Origin: Bacteroidaceae bacterium
Lineage (GTDB): Bacteria; Bacteroidota; Bacteroidia; Bacteroidales; Bacteroidaceae
Reading direction: 5' to 3'
Length of the DNA: 64,000 nucleotides
NCBI GenBank assembly: GCA_017645305.1
Contig: JAGCPD010000007.1
Span: forward strand, 62,001 to 126,000
The translations under genes and the position numbers were made by a program. Each line of letters starts with the position of its first letter. Position 1 is the first letter of the stretch. This document shows, in pieces, positions 17,136 through 26,299 of the stretch. The notes below the pieces were generated by a model. That model saw only the letters and a program-made list of their open reading frames with translations, had not been told where the DNA came from and made no database searches.

Positions 17136-18563
17136 ATGTCAACAAGAAGAGATTTTTTGAAAGGTATGGGACTGGCAACAGCAGGCTTGACATTGGCTCC
17201 TGGCGAGTTGTTGGCAGCCAAGAAGAAGGTTCAGCCGGCCCCTGCACCAAAGAGTGAGAAAGTAAAGATCGCCTACATTGGTATTGGTAACCGAGGTCAG
17301 CAGAATATTGATGAGTTCGCTAAGACCGATATGGTGGATGTGGTGGCACTCTGTGACGTGGACCTGAATGGCAAGCAGTGCCAGAAGGCTTTGAAGATGT
17401 ATCCAGATGCTAAGCGTTATACCGATTTTCGCAAGCTTTTTGATGAGTATTCCGACCATTTTGATGCCGTAGCTGTCAGTGTGCCAGACCATACCCATTT
17501 CTTCGTGTGTATGGCAGCCATGAAGCACGGTAAACATGTGTATTGTGAGAAACCTCTTATCCGCACTTTTCAGGAGGGCGAGATTCTGATAGAGATGGCT
17601 AACCGTCACCCTGAGCTCGCTACCCAGGTGGGTAATCAGGGGCATTCTGAAGCAAACTACTTCCAGTTCAAGGCTTGGATGGAGGCTGGTATCATCAAGG
17701 ATGTTACAAAGGTGGTGGCCCACATGAACAATGACCGTCGTTGGCATAAGTACGATTGGAACATGATTAAGATGCCAGAGGGTGATCCCATTCCTGAAGG
17801 TATGGACTATGATACATGGCATGGTGGTATCCGTTATCATAATTTCAGTAAGCTTTACCATCAGGGCGACTGGCGTAGCTGGTACGATTTTGGTATGGGC
17901 GCATTGGGCGACTGGGGTGCACACCTCCTTGATACCGCTCATGAGTTCCTGCAGTTGGGGCTTCCCTACGAAATCAACATGAAGTATGCAAAGAACCATA
18001 ACGAGTTCTTCTATCCCTTCAGCAGTACCATCGAGTTCCGTTTCGGTGCCCGTGGCAATATGCCTCCGTGTGATGTGATATGGTACGATGGAACCGATAA
18101 CCAGCCCCCATTGCCCGAAGGCTATGGTGAGAGCAAGCTGGCTGACGGAATTCCTGCTAGCGGTCAGGGTGAGTACACCAACCAGAAACTGAATCCTGGT
18201 AAGATTATATATGGACGTGACCTTATCTTCAAGGGTGCCAGTCATGGTAGTACACTTGAGATTATCCCCAAAGAGAAAGCAGAAGAGATGAAGAGCAAGT
18301 TGCCTGAGGTTCCTAAGAGTCCCAGCAACCATTATGTCAACTTCCTTCGCGCTTGTCAGGGAACAGAGAAAACCCGTTCTCCCTTCCAGATAGCGGGTGT
18401 TCTGTGTCAAGTGTTCTGTCTGGGTGTTATTGCTCAGCGTTTGAACACACAGTTGTTCTTTGACCCCCGTACCAAGAAGTTCACTAACAATGAGTTTGCT
18501 AATGCAATGCTTTCTGGCATGCCTCCCCGTAGAGGTTGGGAAGAATTTTATAAGATAGACTAG
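17136..18563 (+). CDS. Gfo/Idh/MocA family oxidoreductase with Tat-type signal
   Basis: The N-terminus STRRDFLKGMGLATAG is a twin-arginine signal, so this 475-residue oxidoreductase is probably exported to the periplasm. The NAD(P)-binding motif is AYIGIGNRGQQN near residue 47. EKPL, with the conserved Lys of the family, is near residue 140 (HGKHVYCEKPL). A C-terminal segment in the Bacteroidetes style (PSNHYVNFLRACQG) matches secreted relatives. The frame extends upstream to a non-ATG start, but only the ATG at 17136 begins directly with the Tat signal. It is followed by a DUF1080 protein, a pairing seen in 3-keto-glycoside metabolism. The substrate is unknown. Confidence 0.9.
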   Translation: MSTRRDFLKGMGLATAGLTLAPGELLAAKKKVQPAPAPKSEKVKIAYIGIGNRGQQNIDEFAKTDMVDVVALCDVDLNGKQCQKALKMYPDAKRYTDFRKLFDEYSDHFDAVAVSVPDHTHFFVCMAAMKHGKHVYCEKPLIRTFQEGEILIEMANRHPELATQVGNQGHSEANYFQFKAWMEAGIIKDVTKVVAHMNNDRRWHKYDWNMIKMPEGDPIPEGMDYDTWHGGIRYHNFSKLYHQGDWRSWYDFGMGALGDWGAHLLDTAHEFLQLGLPYEINMKYAKNHNEFFYPFSSTIEFRFGARGNMPPCDVIWYDGTDNQPPLPEGYGESKLADGIPASGQGEYTNQKLNPGKIIYGRDLIFKGASHGSTLEIIPKEKAEEMKSKLPEVPKSPSNHYVNFLRACQGTEKTRSPFQIAGVLCQVFCLGVIAQRLNTQLFFDPRTKKFTNNEFANAMLSGMPPRRGWEEFYKID

Positions 18564-18606
18564 GGTTAATTCATAATTTTCAATTCAAAATTCATAATAG
18601 ATTATA

Positions 18607-19365
18607 ATGAAGAAGATTATATTCATGATGGCTGTGCTGGCAGTACTGCCCATTGCTGCAAAGAAAAAGATTGTAACGGAAGTTCCTGCTCCGGTTCCCA
18701 CAACAGACAACGTATTGACAGAGCAGGAAGAGCGTGAAGGTTGGAAACTCCTTTGGGACGGTAAGACCACAGAAGGTTGGCGCGGTGCAAAACTCACCGG
18801 TTTTCCCACAAAGGGATGGCGTATTGAGGACGGTGTATTGAAGGTAGAGGCTGCAAATGGCGCAGAGAGTGGAAACGGTGGCGATATTGTAACCAACAAG
18901 AGTTATCATAACTTCATCCTTAAGGTCGATTTCAAGATTACCGAGGGAGCCAATAGCGGTATCAAATACTTTGTTGACCCAGACATGAACCAAGGCGAGG
19001 GCAGTGCCATAGGCTGTGAGTTCCAGATTCTGGACGACTTGCGCCATCCCGATGCCAAGCTGGGCATAAAGGGTAACCGCAAGCTGGGTTCGCTGTACGA
19101 CCTTATTCCTGCCCCTGACAACAAACCTTTCGATATCACCACATGGAACACGGCTACCGTCATTGTGAAAGACAACCACGTAGAGCACTGGCTGAATGGC
19201 GTGAAGTTGTTGGAATATGAGCGTAATACCCAGGAGTGGAACGCGCTGGTAGCATACAGCAAGTATAAGAACTGGAAGGATTTCGGAAACCGTGACGGAC
19301 GCATCCTCTTGCAGGACCATGGTAACGAGGTGTGGTTCAAGAACGTCAAGATTAAGGAATTCTAA
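18607..19365 (+). CDS. DUF1080 (3-keto-disaccharide hydrolase-like) secreted protein
   Basis: This 252-residue protein has a short signal peptide ([17 protein letters not shown]). The body is a concanavalin-like DUF1080 domain: [47 protein letters not shown] and [11 protein letters not shown] at the end. The family includes 3-keto-disaccharide hydrolases and sugar-binding members. Following an oxidoreductase and preceding GH92/GH76 enzymes, it probably acts in periplasmic glycan processing. The gap before it (18564-18606) holds AATTCATAATT-type repeat sequence. Confidence 0.88.
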   Translation: MKKIIFMMAVLAVLPIAAKKKIVTEVPAPVPTTDNVLTEQEEREGWKLLWDGKTTEGWRGAKLTGFPTKGWRIEDGVLKVEAANGAESGNGGDIVTNKSYHNFILKVDFKITEGANSGIKYFVDPDMNQGEGSAIGCEFQILDDLRHPDAKLGIKGNRKLGSLYDLIPAPDNKPFDITTWNTATVIVKDNHVEHWLNGVKLLEYERNTQEWNALVAYSKYKNWKDFGNRDGRILLQDHGNEVWFKNVKIKEF

Positions 19366-19399
19366 AGCAAACAACCCAACTATTAATAACTGAGAAAAA

Positions 19400-21715
19400 G
19401 TGAAGAAGAATAATTTTTTTATTGCATGTGCCATGTTTCTGACGAGCATCAGCGCCCATGCAATTACAGATCCTGTACAGTATGTGAATCCCTTGGTGGG
19501 TTCACATTCTACAGGTGGCCTATCCACAGGAAACACTTATCCTGCTATTGCCCTTCCCTGGGGTATGAACTTTTGGACACCCCAGACGGGAAAGATGGGT
19601 GACGGATGGTGCTATACTTATGATGCCGAGAAGATTCGCGGTTTTAAGCAGACTCATCAGCCCAGCCCTTGGATGAATGACTATGGCATGTTCAATATCA
19701 TGCCTGAATGCGGTGAGGATTATGTCTTTGACGAGGCCAAGCGCGCCAGCTGGTTTTCTCATAAGGCCGAGGTGAGCAAGCCGCATTATTATAAGGTATA
19801 TCTAGCTGACTACGATATTGTAACCGAAGTGGCACCTACCAGCAGGGCTGCTATTTTCCGTATCACTTATCCTGCAGGCAAAAGTTATCTTGTAGTGGAT
19901 GCTTTCGACCGCGGTTCGTATGTGAAGATTATCCCCGAGCAGAACAAGATTGTGGGCTATACTACCCGTAACAGCGGCGGTGTACCTGAGAATTTCAGGA
20001 ATTACTTTGTCCTGCAGTTCGACCGTCCCTTCACCATTACTGCTATTTGTGACGAGGGAAGGGAGAATAAGTCTGCTTTGGAAACCACCAGTAAGCATGC
20101 ACAGGGTGTGGTTGGCTTTACCACCAAGCGCGGTGAACAGGTGAATGTTCGTGTGGCCAGTTCTTTTATCAGTATAGAGCAGGCTGAGCAGAATCTGAAG
20201 GAACTTGGCAATAAGACCTTGGAGCAGGTAAGCGAGGAGGGTCGTCAGGAGTGGAACAAGGTGCTCTCTACCATCGATGTTCAGGATGAGAGCGATGTGG
20301 ATCGTCTGCGCACTTTCTATAGCTGTCTGTATCGCAGCGTGCTTTTCCCCCGCAGTTTCTTTGAAATCAACGCCCAGGGGCAGGTGGTTCACTACAGCCC
20401 CTATAACGGCGAGACCTTGCCCGGCTATCTTTTTGCCGATACAGGTTTCTGGGATACTTTCCGTGCATTGTTCCCGTTGGTGAACCTGATGTGGCCCTCT
20501 ATGAGTCAGAAGATGCAGGAGGGTTGGGCCAATGCCTACAAGGAGAGTGGGTTCCTGCCCGAGTGGAGTGCCCCCGGTCATCGTGCCTGTATGGTGGGCA
20601 ACAACTCTGCTTCAGTGGTAGCAGATGCTTATCTGAAGGGTATAAGAGGTTATGACATAGAGGCTCTGTGGCAGGCTGTTGTTCACGGTGCAAATGCAGA
20701 GCTGCCCCGCACCACTAGTGGTCGTAAGCAATGGCAGGCCTACAACAAATTAGGCTATGTTCCCTATGACAGTATCAACGAGAGTGCTGCCCGTACCCTG
20801 GAGTATGCCTTCGATGACTGGAGTATCTATAAACTGGGACAGGCCTTGGGAAAACCTGAAAAGGAAATCAAGGTCTATGCTGAGCATGCAATGAACTACA
20901 AGAACCTTTTTGATAAGGAATACAACCTGATGCGCGGAAAACTTGCAAATGGCGAGTGGGCTCCTAACTTCAACCCCTTCAAGTGGGGTGACGCTTTCAC
21001 CGAAGGAAACAGCTGGCACTACTCATGGAGCGTGTTCCATGACCCTCAAGGACTTATAGACCTGATGGGAGGAACGGATGTATTCAACCAGATGCTTGAT
21101 AGCGTTTTCATCCTGCCCCCCATCTTTGACGAGAGCTACTACGGCGGAGTCATTCATGAGATTCGCGAGATGCAGATTATGAATATGGGTAACTATGCGC
21201 ATGGCAACCAGCCCATTCAGCACATGATTTATATGTACAACTACAGCGGTCAGCCTTGGAAGACACAGTATTGGTTGCGTGAGACCATGAACCGTATGTA
21301 CAATGCTCATGCCGACGGTTATTGCGGCGACGAGGATAACGGTCAGACCTCTGCCTGGTATATCTTTACGGCCATGGGCTTCTATCCCGTCTGTCCCGGC
21401 TCTAATCAGTATGTGTTGGGTGCGCCTTATTTCAAGAAGATGACACTTCATCTTGAGAATGGCAAGGATGTGGTGGTAACAGCACCAGAGAACAGCGACG
21501 TGAACCGTTATGTTCAGCAACTTACCATAAACGGAGCAGAGCATACGGTTAACTACGTGAACCATGCCGACCTGTTGCAGGGTGTACGAATGGATTATGT
21601 GATGGGTGCCAAAGCTAATGAAAACCGTGGCAACACCGCCCAGGCTGCTCCCTATTCCTTCAGTAGTGAATATAAGGCTGAGGCTCAGAAGGGCAAGAAG
21701 AAGTCTAAGAAATAA
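19400..21715 (+). CDS. GH92 alpha-mannosidase family protein, GNQP variant
   Basis: This 771-residue protein starts at GTG 19400 and has a signal peptide (FFIACAMFLTSISAHA). GH92 landmarks are YVNPLVGSHSTGG at the mature N-terminus, the TGFWDTFRALFPL segment, and a C-terminal GQTSAWYIFTAMGFYP block. GH92 enzymes are exo-acting, calcium-dependent alpha-mannosidases. At the position where most members have GNEP (the catalytic acid) this one reads AHGNQP, with Gln604. Loss of the acid is known in GH92 members that act on mannosyl-phosphate linkages, so an altered substrate or lost activity is possible. The tail is lysine-rich (GKKKSKK). It lies 12 bases before the GH76 gene. Confidence 0.92.
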   Translation: MKKNNFFIACAMFLTSISAHAITDPVQYVNPLVGSHSTGGLSTGNTYPAIALPWGMNFWTPQTGKMGDGWCYTYDAEKIRGFKQTHQPSPWMNDYGMFNIMPECGEDYVFDEAKRASWFSHKAEVSKPHYYKVYLADYDIVTEVAPTSRAAIFRITYPAGKSYLVVDAFDRGSYVKIIPEQNKIVGYTTRNSGGVPENFRNYFVLQFDRPFTITAICDEGRENKSALETTSKHAQGVVGFTTKRGEQVNVRVASSFISIEQAEQNLKELGNKTLEQVSEEGRQEWNKVLSTIDVQDESDVDRLRTFYSCLYRSVLFPRSFFEINAQGQVVHYSPYNGETLPGYLFADTGFWDTFRALFPLVNLMWPSMSQKMQEGWANAYKESGFLPEWSAPGHRACMVGNNSASVVADAYLKGIRGYDIEALWQAVVHGANAELPRTTSGRKQWQAYNKLGYVPYDSINESAARTLEYAFDDWSIYKLGQALGKPEKEIKVYAEHAMNYKNLFDKEYNLMRGKLANGEWAPNFNPFKWGDAFTEGNSWHYSWSVFHDPQGLIDLMGGTDVFNQMLDSVFILPPIFDESYYGGVIHEIREMQIMNMGNYAHGNQPIQHMIYMYNYSGQPWKTQYWLRETMNRMYNAHADGYCGDEDNGQTSAWYIFTAMGFYPVCPGSNQYVLGAPYFKKMTLHLENGKDVVVTAPENSDVNRYVQQLTINGAEHTVNYVNHADLLQGVRMDYVMGAKANENRGNTAQAAPYSFSSEYKAEAQKGKKKSKK

Positions 21716-21727
21716 ACATCCTTTTTT

Positions 21728-23173
21728 ATGCGAAAAACATTAACCATATTGTGTGCAATGCTCTGTTCCGGCAGTCTGCAGGCACAGACATTCACCATGA
21801 CAGACTCTATGCAGTGGAAAGCGTATGACGACTTCAACGATGCTTTACTTGACAAGTCCCGCAATATCTACAAGGCCGATACAGAACAGGAAGGGGCCGA
21901 CCACCGGGGTAACGGAGCCCGTGACAACGATTTTTCAGGTTGCGCTGCTGCCATCTGGTGCCAGGCCATCTATTATGATATGGTTATTAATGCCTACAAC
22001 CGTGCCAAGACAGAAGGCAACGAGGTGCTGATGAGGAAGTACAAGGCCCTGCATGATAAAATATACAAGGGAGAGAAGGCACATTATGTGAACTTCAACT
22101 TCCACGACCCCAATACCAATAACGGATGGTTTGTCTATGACGATATCATGTGGTGGACCTGTGCCTTGGCTCGCGCTTACCAGACTTTCAGAAAGGCGGA
22201 ATACCTTACCTATTCCGAAACCAGTTTCTGCCGCGTATGGTACGGAAGCGCCACTGTTGGTGACGACGGTTCCTATGCCGACCCTGCCCGTTTCAGTGGC
22301 AAGAGCGGCGGAGGTATGTTCTGGGAGTGGCAGCCCATTGCTCATGCCAATCCCCATAACCCAGGTGACTTCCGCTCAGCCTGCATCAACTTCCCTACTG
22401 TCATAGCCGCCTGCCTGTTACATCAGTCGGTTCCCGAGGGACGCACTCCGCCCACGGCAGCCCGTCCCACTAAACAGACCAAGGAGTGGTATCTTGAGAA
22501 AGCCATAGAGATTTACGATTGGGCAAGCAAGACACTGGTTCCCACAAACGGACGTGTGGCAGATGGCATTCATGGTGGCGATCCCGAGTATTCCGACCAT
22601 CTTTATAATCAGGCTACCTACATAGGTGCCAGTTGCCTGCTTTACAAGCTTACCGGTCAGACTAAATACAAGACCAATGCCATCGCCGGTACCAGGTACG
22701 TTTTCAACAACATGGTTAACAGTAGTAAGATTCTGAATTTCGAGAACGGATACGAGCAGGGTGTCTATGCAGCCATCTTTGCCCAGTACCTTCCAATGGT
22801 GGTGTACGATTTTGGTCAGACCACGTACCTTACCTATATACAGCGCAATATGCAGAAGGCATGGGACAACAGGGATGATCAGCGTGGCATTCAGAAGGGC
22901 AACTTCACACAGAAGACGGCCAGTACCGATGTTGTGGAGAGTTACGGGGGCAGCGGTATGCCTGCCTTGATGCTTATGTTCCCTGCCCATATCACCAAAG
23001 ATGATATTGTAGATGGGGTAGAGGAGGTTTCTGATGCTCAGGCAAGCGTAAATGCTGATGTTTATACCATAGACGGAAGGTTGGTTATGAAGGGGGCTAC
23101 TCTCGGTCAGGTAGGTAATTTAGATAAAGGTCTATACATCTATCAACAGAAGAAGATGTTGGTAGGAAAGTAA
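21728..23173 (+). CDS. GH76 endo-alpha-1,6-mannanase, secreted
   Basis: This 481-residue protein has a signal peptide ending near SLQAQ. The GH76 catalytic pair is in FVYDDIMWW (Asp138-Asp139), with an NDFSGCAAAIW segment and FWEWQPIAH further on. GH76 enzymes cut the alpha-1,6-mannose backbone of yeast mannan. The C-terminal 45 residues (VYTIDGRLVMKG..., then GLYIYQQKK) look like a type IX secretion sorting tail or its Prevotella variant, so surface display is likely. Together with the upstream GH92 it forms a debranching-plus-backbone pair for alpha-mannan. Confidence 0.92.
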   Translation: MRKTLTILCAMLCSGSLQAQTFTMTDSMQWKAYDDFNDALLDKSRNIYKADTEQEGADHRGNGARDNDFSGCAAAIWCQAIYYDMVINAYNRAKTEGNEVLMRKYKALHDKIYKGEKAHYVNFNFHDPNTNNGWFVYDDIMWWTCALARAYQTFRKAEYLTYSETSFCRVWYGSATVGDDGSYADPARFSGKSGGGMFWEWQPIAHANPHNPGDFRSACINFPTVIAACLLHQSVPEGRTPPTAARPTKQTKEWYLEKAIEIYDWASKTLVPTNGRVADGIHGGDPEYSDHLYNQATYIGASCLLYKLTGQTKYKTNAIAGTRYVFNNMVNSSKILNFENGYEQGVYAAIFAQYLPMVVYDFGQTTYLTYIQRNMQKAWDNRDDQRGIQKGNFTQKTASTDVVESYGGSGMPALMLMFPAHITKDDIVDGVEEVSDAQASVNADVYTIDGRLVMKGATLGQVGNLDKGLYIYQQKKMLVGK

Positions 23174-23196
23174 TCTTTTGTTGTTTCATGTTAGTT

Positions 23197-23233
23197 TTCG
23201 CTCCTTAATAAAGTTGTTTTATTGAGGAGCGAA
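23197..23233. terminator. Bidirectional hairpin between GH76 and the PfkB kinase
   Basis: TTCGCTCCT ... AGGAGCGAA forms a long stem extended by TAATAAA/TTTATT pairing, with T-rich ends. It lies after the GH76 stop and covers the last codons of the convergent kinase gene. Confidence 0.75.
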
Positions 23234-24203
23234 TTTTCTCCCATGTCTCGTCAGAGAGTCGGGTTCCTACAACCTGTATCACATTGCTAGACAGTAGCGC
23301 GCCTGCTTGCAGGCAATTCTCTAAAGTAGCACCTGTGCCGAGGGCATACAAAAAGCCTCCGGCAAAAAAGTCGCCGGCAGCTGTAGTGTCTATAACTTTT
23401 ACCTTCTTTGCGGGAACAAACGCCGTGGTTCCGTATTGTTCTGATGAAATTCCCCACATTGCCGTAGCGCCTTTGCTTCCCAGTTTTACTATTGCCAGGC
23501 GGCAAAGGTCTGCTATTTTGCGTAAACCATTCTTTGGGTCAGCCTCTCCCGTAAAGGCGGTGCATTCCTCCTCGTTGGCAAAGACAATGTCAATATAATC
23601 TTTTACCAAATGCTGAAAGAAGGACAGGTTTGTTTGTATGACGTTGTAACTGGCCAGGTCTATACTCAGCATCAGCCCTTCCTGCTTGGCCGTCTGGCAG
23701 ATTTTCTCTATCAGTTCGTGGTTTTGTACCAGATAGCCTTCAATGTGCAAGAGTTGATAGCCTTGAAACATACTTGCTGTTATCTCGGCGGCTTGCATCA
23801 GGGCAGCAGCTCCCAGGTAGGTGCCAAAGGTGCGTTCCCCATCGGCAGAAATAAAGGTGTTGGCTACTCCTGTGTGGGTTTCGCAAGTTGTAAGCAGGGT
23901 TTCTATGCCGGTTTGGCTGCAGTTTTCTGCATAGAAGTCTCCCATCTGGTCTTTGCCCACTTTACCAATAAAACCAGGCTTCAAACCCAAGTTAGCCAAA
24001 GCCAGGATGGTGTTACCGGCAGAGCCACCCGTCGCTTTTTGGGGGTGCAGAGATTGCATACGTTGATTTAAGACCTGTTGCTGCCTTTCGTCAATCAGTT
24101 GCATACCGCCCTTGGGCAGTCCCAGGGTTGTAAGCAGAGAATCATTATCTATCTGTACCAGCACATCCACCAATGCATTGCCAATTCCAATTATTTTCTT
24201 CAT
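23205..24203 (-). CDS. PfkB-family carbohydrate/adenosine kinase
   Basis: This 332-residue cytoplasmic kinase has the two PfkB signatures: a glycine-rich segment near residue 60 (ATGGSAGNTILALANLG) and the ATP/anion-hole signature DTTAAGDFFAGGF near residue 270, whose Asp is the catalytic base. The GNALVDVL N-terminus is typical of the adenosine kinase-like branch common in Bacteroidetes. The exact sugar or nucleoside substrate is undetermined. The frame also allows an ATG at 24212. The -7 box at 24221-24228 lies so close that the ATG at 24203 is more plausible. It is convergent with the mannan cluster and not part of it. Confidence 0.9.
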   Translation of the reverse strand: MKKIIGIGNALVDVLVQIDNDSLLTTLGLPKGGMQLIDERQQQVLNQRMQSLHPQKATGGSAGNTILALANLGLKPGFIGKVGKDQMGDFYAENCSQTGIETLLTTCETHTGVANTFISADGERTFGTYLGAAALMQAAEITASMFQGYQLLHIEGYLVQNHELIEKICQTAKQEGLMLSIDLASYNVIQTNLSFFQHLVKDYIDIVFANEEECTAFTGEADPKNGLRKIADLCRLAIVKLGSKGATAMWGISSEQYGTTAFVPAKKVKVIDTTAAGDFFAGGFLYALGTGATLENCLQAGALLSSNVIQVVGTRLSDETWEKIRSSIKQLY

Positions 24204-24220
24204 TTGAATCATTTTTTTTG

Positions 24221-24228
24221 CAAAGATA
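24221..24228 (-). promoter_or_regulatory. -7 box (TATCTTTG) of the PfkB kinase gene
   Basis: TAnnTTTG is matched on the minus strand 18 bases upstream of the ATG at 24203. It supports that start over the ATG at 24212. Confidence 0.65.
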
Positions 24229-24292
24229 TGAAATAAAGGCTAAAGAAAAAGAGAAAAAAAGCGCATAAAACAAAAAATTTTGAATTATGAAT

Positions 24293-24323
24293 TTTGAATT
24301 ATGAATTATTTGTCGTACTTTTG
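24293..24323 (+). promoter_or_regulatory. Promoter of the tRNA-Asn pair
   Basis: TTTG at 24293-24296 and TACTTTTG at 24316-24323 are 19 bases apart, and 29 bases separate the -7 box from the first tRNA. The -33 region lies in a tandem TGAATTATGAATT-type repeat. Confidence 0.75.
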
Positions 24324-24352
24324 CACCGCATTTGTAACAAAGACTTTAATTT

Positions 24353-24426
24353 GCTTCAGTAGCTCAGTTGGTTAGAGCACATGACTGTTAATCATGGGGT
24401 CGTTGGTTCAAGCCCATCCTGAAGCG
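24353..24426 (+). tRNA. tRNA-Asn (GTT), first copy
   Basis: This is a full cloverleaf: acceptor GCTTCAG/CTGAAGC is perfect, the D arm is GCTCAGTTGGTTAGAGC, the anticodon loop CTGTTAATC carries GTT, the T arm has GGTTCAAGC, and the discriminator is G as usual for Asn. CCA is not encoded. It is identical to the copy 32 bases downstream. Confidence 0.96.
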
Positions 24427-24458
24427 CAAAGGTCGGAGTTGAGAGCGAATGCAAATTT

Positions 24459-24532
24459 GCTTCAGTAGCTCAGTTGGTTAGAGCACATGACTGTTAATCA
24501 TGGGGTCGTTGGTTCAAGCCCATCCTGAAGCG
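24459..24532 (+). tRNA. tRNA-Asn (GTT), second copy
   Basis: This is identical base for base to the first tRNA-Asn. Both copies lie in one transcript between a single promoter and a single terminator, indicating a recent tandem duplication kept for dosage. Confidence 0.96.
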
Positions 24533-24533
24533 C

Positions 24534-24560
24534 AAACCCGGGTTTCCCGGGTTTTTCTTT
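24534..24560 (+). terminator. Terminator of the tRNA-Asn pair
   Basis: AAACCCGGG-TTT-CCCGGGTTT forms a GC-rich stem, followed by TTCTTTTT, directly after the second tRNA. Confidence 0.9.
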
Positions 24561-24651
24561 TTGGGGCTTTCAACCAATGCCCGTGGTCGTAGGTTTATAT
24601 GTTTAAGTTTGAAATTAAGCATAATTCCTTTGTTAATCAGACAAAATCCCT

Positions 24652-24659
24652 TACCTTTG
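24652..24659 (+). promoter_or_regulatory. -7 box (TACCTTTG) of the AEC transporter gene
   Basis: This TAnnTTTG match lies inside the longest open frame of the transporter, which argues that the upstream ATG at 24599 is not the start. Confidence 0.65.
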
Positions 24660-24664
24660 CATTC

Positions 24665-25588
24665 ATGTTCGAAGTAATGATGATGCTTCTTGTCATCGTC
24701 GTGGTAGGTTATGCGGCAGGCAAGTTGGGGTATATGGGCGGAACGTTTGATAAACGGCTGTCGAAGTTGGTTATCGATATAACTTGTCCGGCCCTTATAC
24801 TGTCGTCAGCTATGACGGGGGAGTTACCTGATCGTGCGCTCATTCTTCCACTGTTAGGCATCAGCGCCTTAACCTATATTTTTCTGACGGGCGTTGCCCT
24901 GTGGCTGCCCCGCTATCTGACGCAGCGGAAGGATGACCAGGGTGTGGTTGGCTTTGCGTTGATGTTCGGCAACGTAGGCTTTATGGGTTATCCTGTGGTG
25001 GCTTCCATCTTTGGTCACGAGGCGATATTTTATGCCGCTGTGCTTAACGTTGTGAATACTTTTGTAGTCTTTACCGTTGGCACCATGCTTATCACGGGAA
25101 AGGGAGAGGTGGAAAGAATGCGTTTTCAAAAAAAAGTTCTCTACAGTACGCCCATGCTGGCGGCTTATTTGTCGATGCTCATTGTTGCGCTGAGGATAGG
25201 CCATATACCGGCCTTTATCAGCCAGTCGCTCGGCATGATAGGCAATATCACCGTACCGGCCGCTCTGCTCATTATCGGCTCTTCCATGTCGCACCTGCCA
25301 TTGCGTGCCATGTTGGGTAACTGTACGGTTTATGTCACCTCGGCCTTACGCCTTGCCGTACTGCCGCTGGCAGTCCACTACCTGTGTTCGGCCATTGGAT
25401 TTCCGCCTTACGTGGTAGGCATTAATACAGTGGTCATTGCCATGCCTGTGGCTACTTACGGAACAATTCTCTGCCTGCGTCATGGCAGGGACACCGCGCT
25501 CATCACCGAGGTAACTTTTGTTACTACGCTTCTTTCTCTGCTTACCATTCCCCTTCTGGTCATGCTCTTGGTTCCTGTAGCCGTTTAG
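24665..25588 (+). CDS. AEC family transporter (auxin efflux carrier type)
   Basis: This integral inner-membrane protein of about 307 residues has around ten hydrophobic segments in two halves (LLVIVVVGYAAGKLGY at the start, IPLLVMLLVPVAV at the end). Conserved features of the family are CPALILSSAM in helix 2 and FGNVGFMGYPV with the NxGxxGxP motif. Bacterial members move organic acids such as malate; the substrate here cannot be told. I chose the ATG at 24665 because a -7 box sits 5 bases upstream. ATGs at 24677-24683 are also possible, and one of them would leave a normal leader. Confidence 0.9.
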   Translation: MFEVMMMLLVIVVVGYAAGKLGYMGGTFDKRLSKLVIDITCPALILSSAMTGELPDRALILPLLGISALTYIFLTGVALWLPRYLTQRKDDQGVVGFALMFGNVGFMGYPVVASIFGHEAIFYAAVLNVVNTFVVFTVGTMLITGKGEVERMRFQKKVLYSTPMLAAYLSMLIVALRIGHIPAFISQSLGMIGNITVPAALLIIGSSMSHLPLRAMLGNCTVYVTSALRLAVLPLAVHYLCSAIGFPPYVVGINTVVIAMPVATYGTILCLRHGRDTALITEVTFVTTLLSLLTIPLLVMLLVPVAV

Positions 25589-25786
25589 TTGTCTGTCGGC
25601 AATCCGTTGTCACATTAGAAGTCTTTGTGCCGCAAAATGTGACACTTTGAGCCAATTTGTCGTAAAAATTGGCATAGGCACGCTTGTTGTGTTATGATTA
25701 GTGAACAACGAACAAAGACAACGAACAATGTTCAATGTTCAATAAAAAAAATGTTTAACTAAAAGTATAATTAGGAGGTATTAATT

Positions 25787-26212
25787 ATGTTACCAGTAAT
25801 GTTTCAAAACAGTTGGATGCCAACATTGTTTGATGATTTCCTGAACACTGATTTCATGCCTCGTGCCAAGAGTACAGCACCTGCAGTCAATGTCAAGGAG
25901 AGTGAAAAGGCCTATACAATGGAACTTGCCGCCCCGGGCATTAAGAAAGAATATTGCCGCGTAGGTATTAACGAAGAGGGTAACCTGACCGTCGCTATCG
26001 AGAACAAAGTTGAGCACAAGCAGGAAGACAAGCATCATCACTATCTGCGCCGTGAATTCAGTTACTCGAACTACGAGCAAGCCTACACATTGCCTGATGA
26101 TGTGGAACGCGATAAGATTTCTGCCAAGGTTGAGGACGGTATCCTAACCGTTACCATGCCCAGAATGGCAAAGGAGCAGAAGAAATGCACAAAGGCTATC
26201 GAGGTCTGCTAA
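25787..26212 (+). CDS. Small heat shock protein, Hsp20 family
   Basis: This 141-residue protein has an alpha-crystallin domain from residue 30 to about 125. It begins PAVNVKESEKAYTMELAAPG, contains REFSYSNYEQAYTLPDDV, and closes with VEDGILTVTMPR. It is an ATP-independent chaperone that binds unfolding proteins in the cytoplasm. A strong ribosome site (AGGAGG) lies 9 bases upstream of the ATG. The 198-base gap before it (25589-25786) holds a GAACA-A-TGTTC inverted repeat near 25722 and AACGAACAA repeats, possible operator sequence, but no clear TAnnTTTG box. Confidence 0.95.
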   Translation: MLPVMFQNSWMPTLFDDFLNTDFMPRAKSTAPAVNVKESEKAYTMELAAPGIKKEYCRVGINEEGNLTVAIENKVEHKQEDKHHHYLRREFSYSNYEQAYTLPDDVERDKISAKVEDGILTVTMPRMAKEQKKCTKAIEVC

Positions 26213-26264
26213 ACAAGAGAATTCGGGAGTGAAGAATTGACGAAGGATTCTTTGTGAATAAATT

Positions 26265-26294
26265 AAGGGCTGCACACAGGTGCGGCCCTTTTTT
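26265..26294. terminator. Hairpin terminator between hsp20 and the convergent hypothetical gene
   Basis: AAGGGCTGCAC-ACAG-GTGCGGCCCTT forms an 11-bp stem with one G-U pair, followed by TTTT. It serves hsp20 and sits just past the end of the minus-strand gene. Confidence 0.85.
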
Positions 26295-26299
26295 GCGTC

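Noticed and set aside
17139..18410. 423-codon open frame on the minus strand
   Set aside because: Shadow of the Gfo/Idh/MocA gene, with no recognisable domain.
25668..25690. Possible sigma-54 promoter (TTGGCATAGGCACGC) before hsp20
   Set aside because: The GG-to-GC spacing is 9 rather than the required 10, and the -12 element lacks TTGC.
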